Shown: piece after piece, positions 8,134 through 16,741 of the stretch | Layout of the letters: the number at the start of each line of letters is the position of its first letter | Numbering within the stretch: the stretch's first letter is position 1 | From: Candidatus Saccharimonadota bacterium | GTDB lineage: Bacteria > Patescibacteriota > Saccharimonadia > Saccharimonadales > Saccharimonadaceae | Assembly: GCA_024697865.1 (NCBI GenBank) | Contig: JAILSC010000025.1 | Span: 1-62,345, forward strand | DNA length: 62,345 nucleotides | Direction of reading: 5' to 3' | Made by a program: the position numbers and the translations under genes | Notes under the pieces: generated by a model | What the model was told of the DNA's origin: nothing | Databases searched by the model: none | Seen by the model: only the letters and a program-made list of their open reading frames with translations

Positions 8134-9621
8134 ATGAACGGCGAAACATTACCAAACCAAAATGAACAGTCGGCCTCTCAAGCAGAAGAGTGGCAATCTC
8201 TTCAGACTGTGCCTCTATCGAGCGAAATGAAGCAGCTCGTCCAAGAAGGGATCTATGATCTCGATCAAAAACCCACAGAGGATTATTTAGAATCTGTGGC
8301 CGGCCAAAAAGCTCTCAGTGCTGAAGAAAAATTCAACCAAGACACAGAGAAAATTGATCGTTATTTGACCAATCTCCAAGAGCAAGTCGATTCCGGCGCT
8401 ATTTCCGAAGAATCAGCTCAAAAATATCGTGAGGCGTACTTAGCCAAACAGGAGGCGGCCCTGGACGAAGCGATCAACCAGATAGATGGCTACCGCCAAG
8501 ATTATATAGACAGCCAAGTAGTCGGCACGCCGGAGGCGGATTGGATTGATAGTCCAGAAGTATTTAGCAGGGAAGAGGTCTTAAAACAAAACCCAGCCGT
8601 CGAGGCAGAGGGTGCTGCTATTTCAGCCAACGAAAAAGAAGCCGCTCTGGCTGATGAAAAAGAAAAAGAAGCCGCTCTGGCTGATGAAAAAGCCGAAAAC
8701 CTCGCCCAGGTAGTTGAAGCCACATCTACCGAAGAAGCTGAACTTAGGACCGCTGAACGTCAAGACGTGATTAAACACGCCGAAGCTTCATTAGAGGAAT
8801 CCGTCTCTCCAGAAGAAGCTGAGCGCAGAGCCACCGAACTTCAAACCATGATCGAGCGCGCTAAACATATGGAAGCCGTTGATTATAGGTTAAATAAGCT
8901 CCGATCAGATTTAGCTGAACTTTACGTCAAGAAAAGCCGTATTTTTGGGCCTAAACACCGAGCTGAATTTGACGAAACCAAGAAAAAATACGAAGCCACA
9001 TTAGACGAGTATCTTCGACTCCAGCCGCATACCACCAACGAAGAGTTCCTTGAAAATTATCTCGAACAAGATCAAAAGCTGCTTGATGCGGTTGAAGATC
9101 GGATCGACAACGGTAATTTCTACCGTAAAATTGTCAGTAGAATATTAGGGAACGAATACTATAAGAAGGCGCTACTCAGTCGTGGTGTGGAAAGTTTAGG
9201 TGTCACTGGTGCGGCTAATGCTATTCTACCCGAAGCTCCTTCCGCAGAAGCTCCTTCCGCAGAAGCTCCGCAGCCAGTCGCTCAGTCTAACCCTCAGCCC
9301 GAAGTGGTATCTGAGGCCAGCCCACAAGAACAAAAGTTAGACGATCACAATAAAGCAGTTACCGGCAATGAACTTCAGGAGCTCACTAGGCGAGAAGGTA
9401 TCTCCGATTTCACTGAAAAGGACATTGAAATGGTTGCTATGTCGGTTACCGCGGACAAGCTACCCGCCGCTAACGATCATATCAGTGAATGGTGGGACAA
9501 TCTAGATGAGGCACATCAGAAGGTCCTTCTTGAATACGGGGAAAAACACAGTCGTCCTAGCGCTCATGGCAATGCTTTTCGTTTCTTCTTGGGGACCTTG
9601 AATCAATTTGGTAATTTATAA
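8134..9621 (+). CDS. Glu/Ala-rich coiled-coil protein, unknown function
   Basis: The 495-residue acidic protein has long predicted coiled-coil stretches, a tandem 'KEAALADEK' repeat (about residues 168-190), and a Pro/Ala linker with three copies of 'SAEAP' or similar (about 370-385). No signal peptide or membrane helix is seen. A GTTATAAT promoter lies at about 8087-8094, and a poor AAAGGAAA site precedes the ATG. I do not recognise a domain. It may be a cytoplasmic scaffold; the short DNA repeats may vary between strains. Confidence 0.8.
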   Translation: MNGETLPNQNEQSASQAEEWQSLQTVPLSSEMKQLVQEGIYDLDQKPTEDYLESVAGQKALSAEEKFNQDTEKIDRYLTNLQEQVDSGAISEESAQKYREAYLAKQEAALDEAINQIDGYRQDYIDSQVVGTPEADWIDSPEVFSREEVLKQNPAVEAEGAAISANEKEAALADEKEKEAALADEKAENLAQVVEATSTEEAELRTAERQDVIKHAEASLEESVSPEEAERRATELQTMIERAKHMEAVDYRLNKLRSDLAELYVKKSRIFGPKHRAEFDETKKKYEATLDEYLRLQPHTTNEEFLENYLEQDQKLLDAVEDRIDNGNFYRKIVSRILGNEYYKKALLSRGVESLGVTGAANAILPEAPSAEAPSAEAPQPVAQSNPQPEVVSEASPQEQKLDDHNKAVTGNELQELTRREGISDFTEKDIEMVAMSVTADKLPAANDHISEWWDNLDEAHQKVLLEYGEKHSRPSAHGNAFRFFLGTLNQFGNL

Positions 9622-9723
9622 TCAGGCACTTTTAAAGCAACCCTAATCAACTTTATTTAGCTCGAATCTTCTCATTTTGTCTCGCTTATGATATAATAGA
9701 GAGTAGAGTATAAGGAGTTTTTC

Positions 9724-11442
9724 GTGAAAAAATCTAAAAAAACAACAGCCAGTCCTTGGCAAAAATTTTACAAAGAAGATAATATTCCTGAGCACATTGA
9801 GTATCCAGATTGTTCCATAGTGGACATGGTAATTCAATCTGCCGAAAAATGGCCAGATAATACCGCTTACATCTATTACGGTCATAAGGTTTCTTATAAG
9901 AATTTTGTTAAAAAAATCGAAAAGACTGCCCGTGCCCTTAAAAATTACGGCGTAAAAGAAGGCGACAGGGTTACTATTTGTATGCCTAACACCCCAGAGG
10001 GTATTACTATGGTCTACGCTGTCAACATGGTGGGCGCCATTTGTAATATGGTTCATCCCTTATCATCGGAAAAAGAGTTAGAATATTACATCAAGGTTGC
10101 TGAGTCTAAATATGTATTAGTTATCGATGCTGTCTTCGATAAAATTTATAAACTTCGTGATACAGCTCAATTAGAGCGAATCATCGTAGTTCGCCCCTCT
10201 GATGGCCTAGGCTTTTTGAAACAACGGATGTACAAGTTATTACATGTCAAGAAGGTCAAACTTCCCTCTAATGATAGCCGCGTGGTGCTCTGGGAAGATT
10301 TCATCGCTAACTCCTACTTCTATCAAGGCAACTACCACGAAGAGCGTGGCGGGGAAGATCCAGCCGTAATCATGTATTCCGGTGGCACTACCGGTGCGCC
10401 TAAGGCCGTGTTGCTTTCTAATCGCAATATCAACGCCGAGTCTATCTGTGATGCTACTATGATTCGGCAGATTGAGCCCAATGCGACCGTTCTCTCTATT
10501 TTGCCCCTATTCCACTGTTTTGGTCTAGGTGTTTGTATTCACACTCCTCTTTGTAAAGGTATGGGATGTATCTTAATCCCGGTCTTTTCTCATAAGCAAT
10601 TTGGAGAAATCATCCGTAAAAACGAACCTAACTTCATCGTTGGGGTACCTACTTTATTTGAAGCCCTGGTTAACACTAAATTAAAGAAAGATGATCTAAA
10701 GTCTGTCACCGCCGTTATCTGTGGTGGGGACGCCCTGAACCAGACCCTAAGAGACAAAGTTAATACCTGTCTTGAAAATTATGGTTCTTCTGCTAAGATT
10801 CGCGTTGGTTATGGCTTAACCGAGGGGTCTGGTGCCGTTTGCCTCTCCCCCGAGCGAGCTTTTGCTGATGGTATTATTGGTTTACCGTTGCCTGATACCG
10901 ATTTCAAGATCGTCAAAAACGATACCTTTAACGAACTTCCGGCTGGGGAAGAAGGTGAAATTTGTATCAGTGGACCTCTAGTGATGATGGGTTATCTTGG
11001 CGACGAGGCTGAGACTGCCCAGGTCCTTCGATTACATGACGACGGCAAACTCTGGCTGCATACTGGCGATCTTGGTTATATCGGTGAAGACGGTTTAGTT
11101 TACTTTGCTCAGCGCCTCAAGCGAATGATTATCTCTTCGGGATACAATATCTATCCTACTCATTTGGAGTCTATTATCAACTCGCACGAAGCCGTACTTA
11201 CTTCTACAGTAATCGGCATTGATCACCCTTATAAGGGTCAAGTTCCAAAGGCCTTCATTGTCTTGAAGCCCGGTTATAAAGCTGGTCGTCGGATTGAGCG
11301 TGAAATCCGCGAACTTCTAGAGCGTAACATCCCGATCTACGCCCTGCCTGCCGCTTATGAATTTCGTGATAAACTTCCTCAGACTAAAATCGGCAAAGTC
11401 GCCTTCCGGGAATTAGAAAAAGAAGAGAAAGTTAAAGAGTAA
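9724..11442 (+). CDS. Acyl-CoA synthetase / AMP-dependent fatty acid ligase
   Basis: The 572-residue protein is a full-length ANL-superfamily adenylating enzyme: P-loop 'YSGGTTGAPKAVLLSNRN' (about residues 217-234), 'VGYGLTEGSG' (A5), 'LHTGDLGYIGEDGLVYF' (A7-A8 hinge) and a C-terminal catalytic Lys in 'LPQTKIGKVAFRE'. It is closest by eye to long-chain fatty acid CoA ligases. The start is GTG with AAGGAG upstream and a TGATATAAT box at 9689-9697. CPR bacteria usually lack fatty-acid synthesis, so activation of scavenged host fatty acids is a reasonable inference. No partner gene (acyltransferase, ACP) is adjacent. Confidence 0.9.
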   Translation: MKKSKKTTASPWQKFYKEDNIPEHIEYPDCSIVDMVIQSAEKWPDNTAYIYYGHKVSYKNFVKKIEKTARALKNYGVKEGDRVTICMPNTPEGITMVYAVNMVGAICNMVHPLSSEKELEYYIKVAESKYVLVIDAVFDKIYKLRDTAQLERIIVVRPSDGLGFLKQRMYKLLHVKKVKLPSNDSRVVLWEDFIANSYFYQGNYHEERGGEDPAVIMYSGGTTGAPKAVLLSNRNINAESICDATMIRQIEPNATVLSILPLFHCFGLGVCIHTPLCKGMGCILIPVFSHKQFGEIIRKNEPNFIVGVPTLFEALVNTKLKKDDLKSVTAVICGGDALNQTLRDKVNTCLENYGSSAKIRVGYGLTEGSGAVCLSPERAFADGIIGLPLPDTDFKIVKNDTFNELPAGEEGEICISGPLVMMGYLGDEAETAQVLRLHDDGKLWLHTGDLGYIGEDGLVYFAQRLKRMIISSGYNIYPTHLESIINSHEAVLTSTVIGIDHPYKGQVPKAFIVLKPGYKAGRRIEREIRELLERNIPIYALPAAYEFRDKLPQTKIGKVAFRELEKEEKVKE

Positions 11443-11443
11443 G

Positions 11444-11533
11444 AAGGCGGGTGACGGACCTGGAAGGGGACCCCAAAATGTTTTGCTTTAGCAAAAATTT
11501 TGGGGAAGGAGAAGGTCCGGCAGGACCCGCCTT
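11444..11533. terminator. Large nested palindrome shared by two convergent genes
   Basis: Outer arms AAGGCGGGT (11444-11452) and ACCCGCCTT (11525-11533) enclose GGACC/GGTCC and a CCCCAAAA-type inner stem. The right arm overlaps the stop codon of the glycosyltransferase gene and the left arm begins one base after the acyl-CoA ligase stop. It probably serves as a bidirectional terminator, though no long T-run follows. Confidence 0.6.
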
Positions 11534-12458
11534 ATCTATAATAATTCATTTTAATTTTTAATCTCAATTTCAGGGGTTTTTCTTTAAGAAATCGATTTTT
11601 TCGCCAGTCAGGGAAATAATGAGTAAGCGTCTGGCGCGACTGTTTAAATCCGGGTTTTCCCTCTGGGAATTTTTCAAAATCTTTCGTCGAATCAATTAGT
11701 AAGTTCCAGATAAAGAACCACTCTAACTCCGCATAATATCTTCGTTTTACTCCAGCCTCTTCGAATCTTTTATATAATCCTTCCAGAGCTGGAAATATGT
11801 CGAAAATATGGGGGTTGAATTTGCTTTTATGTAACACGGATTCTGGATTATCGCAGTAGAAATACAGCGGCTCATCAACACTGGCGAATTGATCGGTGTA
11901 AAGAATTAGTGCTGACATTAGTTCCATATCTTCGTGAATTATTCCTTCTCGAAAAGTGAACCGATGCTCCTGCCACCATTGACGTCGGATTAGCACTTGC
12001 CATGGACCCATTCCATAACGAATAAACCGACTCTTAGTATCCGATCGCCCAATCTCTACGGCTGACAAATAAGAAGTAGAGCCATTTCGGGCCAACCTCT
12101 TAGCTCCCAGCATTACTAAATCTGCATTTTCTTGCTCGGCTTTCTCTAATAGTTTTGCGATTGCCGTCTCATCAATGTAATCATCCGCGTCGATAAACCA
12201 GAGGTAGTCGCCCCTAGCTTTTGTCGCCCCATAATTTCGTGCCGCTGCCGCTCCTGGCGTTTTGCATTCTAATAGCCGGACTATTTTAGAGTGTTTTTCC
12301 TGATAGCTTTTAGCAATTTTCGGGGAATCATCCGTGGAATTATTATTAACTAATAAGATCTCCCCCTGAACTCCTTCTAGCGCCTGCAAAACGGAATCTA
12401 GACACCTCCCTAGGTATCTCTTCGCATTATATACCGGTATTACGATTGAAATCTTCAT
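11532..12458 (-). CDS. Family 2 glycosyltransferase
   Basis: The 308-residue GT-A enzyme begins 'MKISIVIPVYNAKRYLGRCL', with the DxD-type metal motif 'FIDADDYID' (about residues 92-100) and the catalytic-base motif 'IIHEDMELMS' (about 165-174). It transfers a sugar from an activated donor, probably to a surface glycan or lipid carrier. The frame runs upstream past 12600, but the ATG at 12458 starts the conserved domain and lies exactly 6 nt after a minus-strand TATAAT (12470-12465), so the mRNA should be leaderless. It is divergent from the adjacent membrane-protein gene with overlapping -10 boxes. Confidence 0.92.
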   Translation of the reverse strand: MKISIVIPVYNAKRYLGRCLDSVLQALEGVQGEILLVNNNSTDDSPKIAKSYQEKHSKIVRLLECKTPGAAAARNYGATKARGDYLWFIDADDYIDETAIAKLLEKAEQENADLVMLGAKRLARNGSTSYLSAVEIGRSDTKSRFIRYGMGPWQVLIRRQWWQEHRFTFREGIIHEDMELMSALILYTDQFASVDEPLYFYCDNPESVLHKSKFNPHIFDIFPALEGLYKRFEEAGVKRRYYAELEWFFIWNLLIDSTKDFEKFPEGKPGFKQSRQTLTHYFPDWRKNRFLKEKPLKLRLKIKMNYYR

Positions 12459-12464
12459 AAATCT

Positions 12465-12474
12465 ATTATACAAT
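12465..12474. promoter_or_regulatory. Overlapping divergent -10 boxes, both leaderless
   Basis: Minus-strand TATAAT is at 12470-12465 and plus-strand TACAAT at 12469-12474; they share two base pairs. Each box ends 6 nt before an ATG (12458 minus, 12481 plus). Only one RNA polymerase could use this site at a time. Confidence 0.65.
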
Positions 12475-12480
12475 AAGTTC

Positions 12481-12969
12481 ATGCTTTGGAAATATCTAAT
12501 CGTTTTCCTAATCTCTATGGTGCCATTAATTGAGCTTAGGGGAGCCATCCCTGTAGCCGTTGGTATGGACCTCGGCTTGCCCGAATGGGCTGTTTTACTT
12601 ACTGCTATTTTTGGCAATATGCTCCCCGTGCCTTTCATCTATCTCTTTGCTCGTAAATTTTTAGAGTGGGGTGACAAAAAAAAATGGAAACCGCTTAAAC
12701 AATTTTGCAATTTTTGCTTAAAAAAGGGTCAAAAGGGCGGCGAGAAACTTCTGAAAAAAGCGGGGAACAAGGGCACCTATTTTGCGCTATTCCTTTTTGT
12801 AGCCATCCCAGTTCCGGGCACCGGCGCTTGGACCGGCACTCTCGCGGCTAGCATTCTTAATTTAGATTTCAAAAAGACTATGTTGGCTATTCTTGCCGGC
12901 GTACTGACCGCTGGTCTAATTATGTTATTGGCTTCTCTTGGCCTATTCAAGGTTATTTTTGGTGGTTAA
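12481..12969 (+). CDS. Small multidrug export family membrane protein (COG2426-like)
   Basis: The 162-residue protein has about four hydrophobic helices and the family's conserved 'MVPLIELRGAIPVAVG' near the N-terminus and 'FVAIPVPGTGAWTGTLAA' in the middle, which matches the Sm_multidrug_ex family. The name comes from an old drug-efflux assignment; its real substrate is unknown. A plus-strand TACAAT ends 6 nt before the ATG. Confidence 0.82.
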   Translation: MLWKYLIVFLISMVPLIELRGAIPVAVGMDLGLPEWAVLLTAIFGNMLPVPFIYLFARKFLEWGDKKKWKPLKQFCNFCLKKGQKGGEKLLKKAGNKGTYFALFLFVAIPVPGTGAWTGTLAASILNLDFKKTMLAILAGVLTAGLIMLLASLGLFKVIFGG

Positions 12970-13020
12970 AATTCTTAAACTATGCTATCATTAAAACATA
13001 AGCAATAAAAAGGAGATTTT

Positions 13021-13320
13021 ATGTTTGGGATCGCAGATAATACAGAGTTTCTCGCCGCGATTGGCATTGCCAATGCTCCAGAGGAAACCAAGGCTAAGCT
13101 TATCGCTGGGATCGAGGATTCAGCCCAGAAACGATTAGTCGTTAAATTATCCGAACGCCTCACCGAAGCGCAGGCTGAAGAATTCAATGCTATCACCGAC
13201 GAAGCGCAGGCCGCTGATTGGTTGAAAGTCAATGTGCCAGATTTCGATCAGATTATCTCTGAGGTTCTTTCTGAAGTTCGCGAAGATATCCTTGCTCATC
13301 GCGCTAAAGTTGTTGGCTAA
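13021..13320 (+). CDS. DUF5663-like small acidic protein (paralogue 1)
   Basis: The 99-residue helical protein shares its whole pattern with the protein at 16354-16641: 'FL..IG(L)...PEE.K', 'ERL(S)..LTEAQ..EF..ITDEAQA..WL..N.PD(F/Y)..I', then a C-terminal 'EI(L/R)A(H/N)R'. This matches the DUF5663 family, common in CPR genomes and of unknown role. AAGGAG precedes the ATG, and a weak TATCAT box lies at about 12985. Confidence 0.82.
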   Translation: MFGIADNTEFLAAIGIANAPEETKAKLIAGIEDSAQKRLVVKLSERLTEAQAEEFNAITDEAQAADWLKVNVPDFDQIISEVLSEVREDILAHRAKVVG

Positions 13321-13358
13321 CTGTGATATAATTAAACCAACTAAAAGGAGTCAAAAAA

Positions 13359-13652
13359 ATGGCAGATTCAAAAGGTAAAAAAGCTAAGAAAGCGTCTACT
13401 GTTTTAGTTTTCGCCCCAGAGAAGCCAGGCACGTTCAAGCTTTATTTTATTCAATTCGTCGCTATTTTCGTTATCGGTATAATTCTTTGGCCAGTCCTCG
13501 ACATTATCTACAACGCTGTTCTTACTCATACTCCATTTGTTTATACTGCTGACCAATATATTCTCCAGCCGTTCATTTTTGCCGTTATTTTCGCGATCCT
13601 GTCTTATCTCATTGATCTTATCCGCTTTAAGACTAAAAAGTCCAAGAAATAG
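13359..13652 (+). CDS. Small two-helix membrane protein, unknown
   Basis: The 97-residue protein has a Lys-rich N-terminus, two membrane helices (about residues 29-52 and 67-88) and a basic C-terminal tail (KTKKSKK). The ATG follows an AAGGAG site, and a TGATATAAT box lies at 13324-13332. I do not recognise the family. Confidence 0.8.
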   Translation: MADSKGKKAKKASTVLVFAPEKPGTFKLYFIQFVAIFVIGIILWPVLDIIYNAVLTHTPFVYTADQYILQPFIFAVIFAILSYLIDLIRFKTKKSKK

Positions 13653-13730
13653 ATATGATATAATGGTATTGTCTAGGGTTGATTTATTGAACTCCCGAAT
13701 AGAGAGTAATAGATAAAGAAAGGAACCAAA

Positions 13731-14300
13731 ATGGCAACAAAGGCGAAAACAGGGCTGGAAGAGTTCTGGAAACAGAACGACGGCAAACTAATCAAGAGTT
13801 ACGGCAAATGGCTAATTGCTTACGGGATAATTATTGCCTTAGTCTGTGCCTTTTGGATTTTTTATATAATAACTCAACTAAAAGGTCTTGAATTAACAGG
13901 GCTTGGCATAGCTGTAGTGACATTCTATTTTGCTTGTATATGTTCGGCCTTCTATTATGTGTATGCTGGAGAAAACATTGTCAAAGGAAAGTTTTCGCCA
14001 AATAAGATTCAGGGTGCAAGCACAACTATTATCGCCCTAGTCCTTATCACTGCCGCCTGCCAGGTATTTCTTACCTCTCAACTCGGCGGAGCGATAACTG
14101 TGGTTTTTGGCATTTTAGACATTGTCACTCTTGTCGACTCAATTCGCTATAAAAGTCGCTGGCATAGATCATATCAAGATTTTTACTCTGGCAATACAAA
14201 AGTAACTAAAAGCTCCTCTAGTAATAAAAATAAAGACAAAAAACCGTCAAAGGATAAAAAGAATACAGATGTTGAGGACGAATATGATGACGGACTATAA
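13731..14300 (+). CDS. Four-helix membrane protein with charged tail, unknown
   Basis: The 189-residue protein has four predicted helices (about residues 26-48, 55-78, 95-112 and 116-133) and a long Ser/Lys/Asp tail. Its TATAAT (13659-13664) is preceded by TGA, and AAAGGAACC lies before the ATG. It sits beside tRNA-Asn and a duplicated tRNA 3' end, so it could have arrived by integration; that is only an inference. No recognised domain. Confidence 0.75.
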   Translation: MATKAKTGLEEFWKQNDGKLIKSYGKWLIAYGIIIALVCAFWIFYIITQLKGLELTGLGIAVVTFYFACICSAFYYVYAGENIVKGKFSPNKIQGASTTIIALVLITAACQVFLTSQLGGAITVVFGILDIVTLVDSIRYKSRWHRSYQDFYSGNTKVTKSSSSNKNKDKKPSKDKKNTDVEDEYDDGL

Positions 14301-14332
14301 ACATAAGGTAACAAAGGATATAAAATAAAAAT

Positions 14333-14351
14333 TAAGACCCTTCGGGTCTTA
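14333..14351. terminator. Bidirectional terminator between membrane gene and tRNA-Asn unit
   Basis: TAAGACCC-TTC-GGGTCTTA is an 8-bp stem. T-rich stretches follow on both strands (the better run is on the minus strand), so it can end the tRNA-Asn transcript and the 13731 gene. Confidence 0.8.
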
Positions 14352-14362
14352 CTTTTTATCTG

Positions 14363-14383
14363 TGGCTCCCCGGGCCAGACTCG
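14363..14383 (-). repeat. Duplicated tRNA-Asn 3' end (21 bp)
   Basis: These 21 bases are identical to 14440-14460, the acceptor and T-arm 3' half plus CCA of tRNA-Asn. The sequence just 5' of it on the minus strand still resembles a degenerate T-arm (loop TGCGAGT versus TTCGAGT in the gene). The copy lies 77 bp downstream of the tRNA and forms an inverted repeat with neighbouring DNA. It looks like an integration scar or partial duplication. Confidence 0.8.
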
Positions 14384-14439
14384 CACCGGAGCTTTAGCGT
14401 AGGTCCGAGTCTGCTGTTTGAAACATTTTTGCAAAAAAA

Positions 14440-14514
14440 TGGCTCCCCGGGCCAGACTCGAACTGGCAACCTCGAAGTTAACAGCTTCTTGCTCCACCAT
14501 TGAGCTACCGGGGA
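14440..14514 (-). tRNA. tRNA-Asn (GTT)
   Basis: On the minus strand the acceptor TCCCCGG pairs with CCGGGGA, the anticodon loop is CTGTTAA (anticodon GTT), and CCA is encoded. TGCTATAAT (hexamer 14528-14523) ends 8 nt before the mature 5' end, predicting a leader of one or two nucleotides. Confidence 0.96.
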
Positions 14515-14562
14515 ATAAACCTATTATAGCATATTTTTCCGTTTTGTGGTAAAATTATTTAA

Positions 14563-16329
14563 ATGGAAGAAAAGACAATTCAAATTGCTGGGTCTATCAC
14601 TGTTGACGAGCTAAGTAAATCGCTCGGTCTTTCTGTGACCGAATTAATCGGTACCCTGTTTAAGAATGGGATTGTTGCTACTATCAATCAGAGGCTAGAT
14701 TTTGAGACTGCCAGTATCATCCTTGAAGAACTTGGCCTCAAAAACGTTAAATTGGAGAGAAAAAATACCTCCACCAAGACCTCTAATTATCATCGTGAAT
14801 TATCTGACAAAGCCGTACTCCGACCGCCAGTAGTCGCTGTAATGGGCCACGTCGACCACGGTAAGACTACTCTTTTGGATACCTTACTCCATAAGAAGAC
14901 CGTAGATGACGAAGCGGGCGGTATTACTCAACACATCTCTGCCTATCAGCTAAAACACAATGACCGATTGATCACTTTTCTTGACACTCCTGGCCATGAA
15001 GCCTTTGCCGCTATCCGTCAACACGGGGCAATGCTCACCGACATTGTCGTGATCGTGGTTGCTGCTGATGATGGCGTTAAACCTCAAACTGTCGAGGCTA
15101 TCAACTTCGCCAAGACCGCCAACGCTAAAATTATCGTTGCTATTAACAAGATTGACCGCGAAGGTGCCGATGTCAATCGCACTATGGCCGACTTATCCCA
15201 ACACGGTCTCCAGCCGGAAGAATGGGGCGGCGATATCGTGATGGTACCGATTTCCGCTAAGCAAAATCAGAACCTCGACCAACTCCTAGATATGATTTTA
15301 CTTACCGCTGACTTAGAAGAACTTAAGGCTGACGTTGATATTCCGGCCGAAGGCTTGGTGATCGAATCTCACATGGAGACTGGTAAAGGCTCGGTTGTAA
15401 ACCTCTTGGTTACCGGCGGGGAATTAAAAACCGGTGAGTTTATCGTGGCTGGTAATACCTATGCTAAAGTCCGCACTATGCTAGATTGGCAGGGTCGACC
15501 TAGAGGCAAAGCTACTCCTTCTACTCCAGTTACAGTGACTGGTTTCAAGGAGCTACCGAGCTTCGGCGATCGTTTTGAAGAGGCTAAAGATGAAAAAACT
15601 GCTCGCAAGATGGCTCTACTTAATGCCCAAGCCGCCTCTGACGAATCCGCCAGCACCAACGTTACTTCTTCCGATCTACTTCGAATGATGAGTACTGCCG
15701 ATAATTCCAAAGTCTTCAACGTTATCGTCAAGGGCGACGTACTTGGTTCAGTTACTTCTGTGGTTGATAGCTTAAAGCTGATTGATACTGGTGGTGAAAT
15801 CACCCTCAACATCGTGCATACTGGGGTTGGTGACATCTCTGAAAATGACGTCTATATGGCCGCTGGTGACAACACCGTGATTTATGGCTTCAATGTTAAC
15901 GTACCGATTAATATCTCTAAAATGGCCGCTCGCGACGGCGTACCGGTTCGCATCTATAAGGTGATTTACGAATTGATCGACGATGCTAAGCGCGAAATGG
16001 AAAACCTCTTAGAAGCTGAGATTGTCGAAGAGGATAAAGGCGCGATGAAAATCAAGGGTGTCTTCCGTACCGAGAAAACCAGCATCATCGCTGGTGGGGA
16101 AGTTCTGGATGGAGACGTTAAGGCCGGTTATCTCGCTCGCGTGATTCAGGGCAAAAAACAGATCGGCGAAGCTGAAGTCATTTCTGTGCAAATGGAGAAG
16201 AACAAGGTCGATAATCTCGTCGCTGGCGAAACCGGCGGCCTCGCTCTAAAAACCACTTCTAAGATTGATCTTCAAATTGGCGACCGTCTCGAGTTCTTCA
16301 CTCGCGAATCCAAAAAACGCACTCTATAA
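14563..16329 (+). CDS. infB: Translation initiation factor IF-2, short form
   Basis: The 588-residue GTPase has an IF2_N-like domain (about residues 1-55), then the G domain with 'GHVDHGKTT' (G1), 'GGITQH' (G2), 'DTPGHE' (G3), 'NKID' (G4) and 'SAK' (G5), followed by domains II-IV that bind fMet-tRNA. It lacks the long N-terminal extension of E. coli IF-2 (890 residues). It positions initiator tRNA on the 30S subunit, or directly on 70S for leaderless mRNA. Its own ATG lies 7 nt after TAAAAT (14550-14555) with TGG before it, so the IF-2 mRNA itself should be leaderless. Confidence 0.97.
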   Translation: MEEKTIQIAGSITVDELSKSLGLSVTELIGTLFKNGIVATINQRLDFETASIILEELGLKNVKLERKNTSTKTSNYHRELSDKAVLRPPVVAVMGHVDHGKTTLLDTLLHKKTVDDEAGGITQHISAYQLKHNDRLITFLDTPGHEAFAAIRQHGAMLTDIVVIVVAADDGVKPQTVEAINFAKTANAKIIVAINKIDREGADVNRTMADLSQHGLQPEEWGGDIVMVPISAKQNQNLDQLLDMILLTADLEELKADVDIPAEGLVIESHMETGKGSVVNLLVTGGELKTGEFIVAGNTYAKVRTMLDWQGRPRGKATPSTPVTVTGFKELPSFGDRFEEAKDEKTARKMALLNAQAASDESASTNVTSSDLLRMMSTADNSKVFNVIVKGDVLGSVTSVVDSLKLIDTGGEITLNIVHTGVGDISENDVYMAAGDNTVIYGFNVNVPINISKMAARDGVPVRIYKVIYELIDDAKREMENLLEAEIVEEDKGAMKIKGVFRTEKTSIIAGGEVLDGDVKAGYLARVIQGKKQIGEAEVISVQMEKNKVDNLVAGETGGLALKTTSKIDLQIGDRLEFFTRESKKRTL

Positions 16330-16353
16330 GCATAAGTGTGTTATAATGTAGAT

Positions 16354-16641
16354 ATGGAATTCGACGAAAAGTTTTTGCAAGAAATGGGCCTCTCGGCTAT
16401 GCCGGAGACAGAAAAACAAAAATTCTTAGATTACCTGCAAGAAGAATTAGAAGTTCGCATTGGTGAACGTATTTCTAAGGGCCTTACTGAAGTTCAACTT
16501 AATCAGTTTGATATGATTACCGATCAGGCCAAAGCTACCAAATGGCTAGAGGTCAATCGCCCTGATTACCGTGAAATCGTCAATCGCACCATTGAAGAGA
16601 TGAAGGCCGAAATTCGCGCCAATCGCTCAAAACTGATATAG
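16354..16641 (+). CDS. DUF5663-like small acidic protein (paralogue 2)
   Basis: The 95-residue product is a paralogue of the 13021-13320 gene (shared 'LTE.Q...F..ITDQAKA..WLE.N.PDY' and the C-terminal 'EIRANR'). The frame extends to 16336, but TATAAT (16342-16347) lies in that extension and ends 6 nt before ATG 16354, so the real start is 16354 and the mRNA should be leaderless. Function unknown. Confidence 0.85.
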   Translation: MEFDEKFLQEMGLSAMPETEKQKFLDYLQEELEVRIGERISKGLTEVQLNQFDMITDQAKATKWLEVNRPDYREIVNRTIEEMKAEIRANRSKLI

Positions 16642-16741
16642 GGTGTAAATAAATCCGTAAGATGTGTCCTAAGGGACATAAGGACTTGGCCAGAGCGGCC
16701 CGGAGCGTGCCCGAAGGGCACGCTTACGGATTTATTTACCC
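16641..16741. repeat. Palindromic intergenic element between convergent genes
   Basis: Arms of about 19-21 bp (16641-16661 and 16723-16741, AAATAAATCCGTAAG type) enclose three small hairpins: TGTCC/GGACA, GGCC/GGCC with a GAGC-containing loop, and GCGTGCCC/GGGCACGC. The right arm overlaps the 3' end of fmt. The internal 13-mer GAGCGTGCCCGAA recurs in the palindrome at 24644-24724. It may act as a terminator, but it is larger and more branched than one. Confidence 0.7.

Noticed and set aside
8640-8700. Tandem 'KEAALADEK' DNA repeat as a mobile element
   Set aside because: It is a simple in-frame two-copy repeat in a low-complexity coiled-coil protein.
9643-10056. 137-codon minus-strand ORF over the start of the acyl-CoA ligase gene
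   Set aside because: It is antisense to a well-conserved coding region, has no family resemblance and no clear start signals.
11444-11533. Member of the priA/der palindrome family
   Set aside because: It has a similar size and symmetry but none of the shared core blocks, so I treat it as a terminator-like structure.
13731-14300. KwaA partner of the KwaB-like protein
   Set aside because: It has about four membrane helices, but it is 9 kb away, in another context, and shows no KwaA pattern I recognise.
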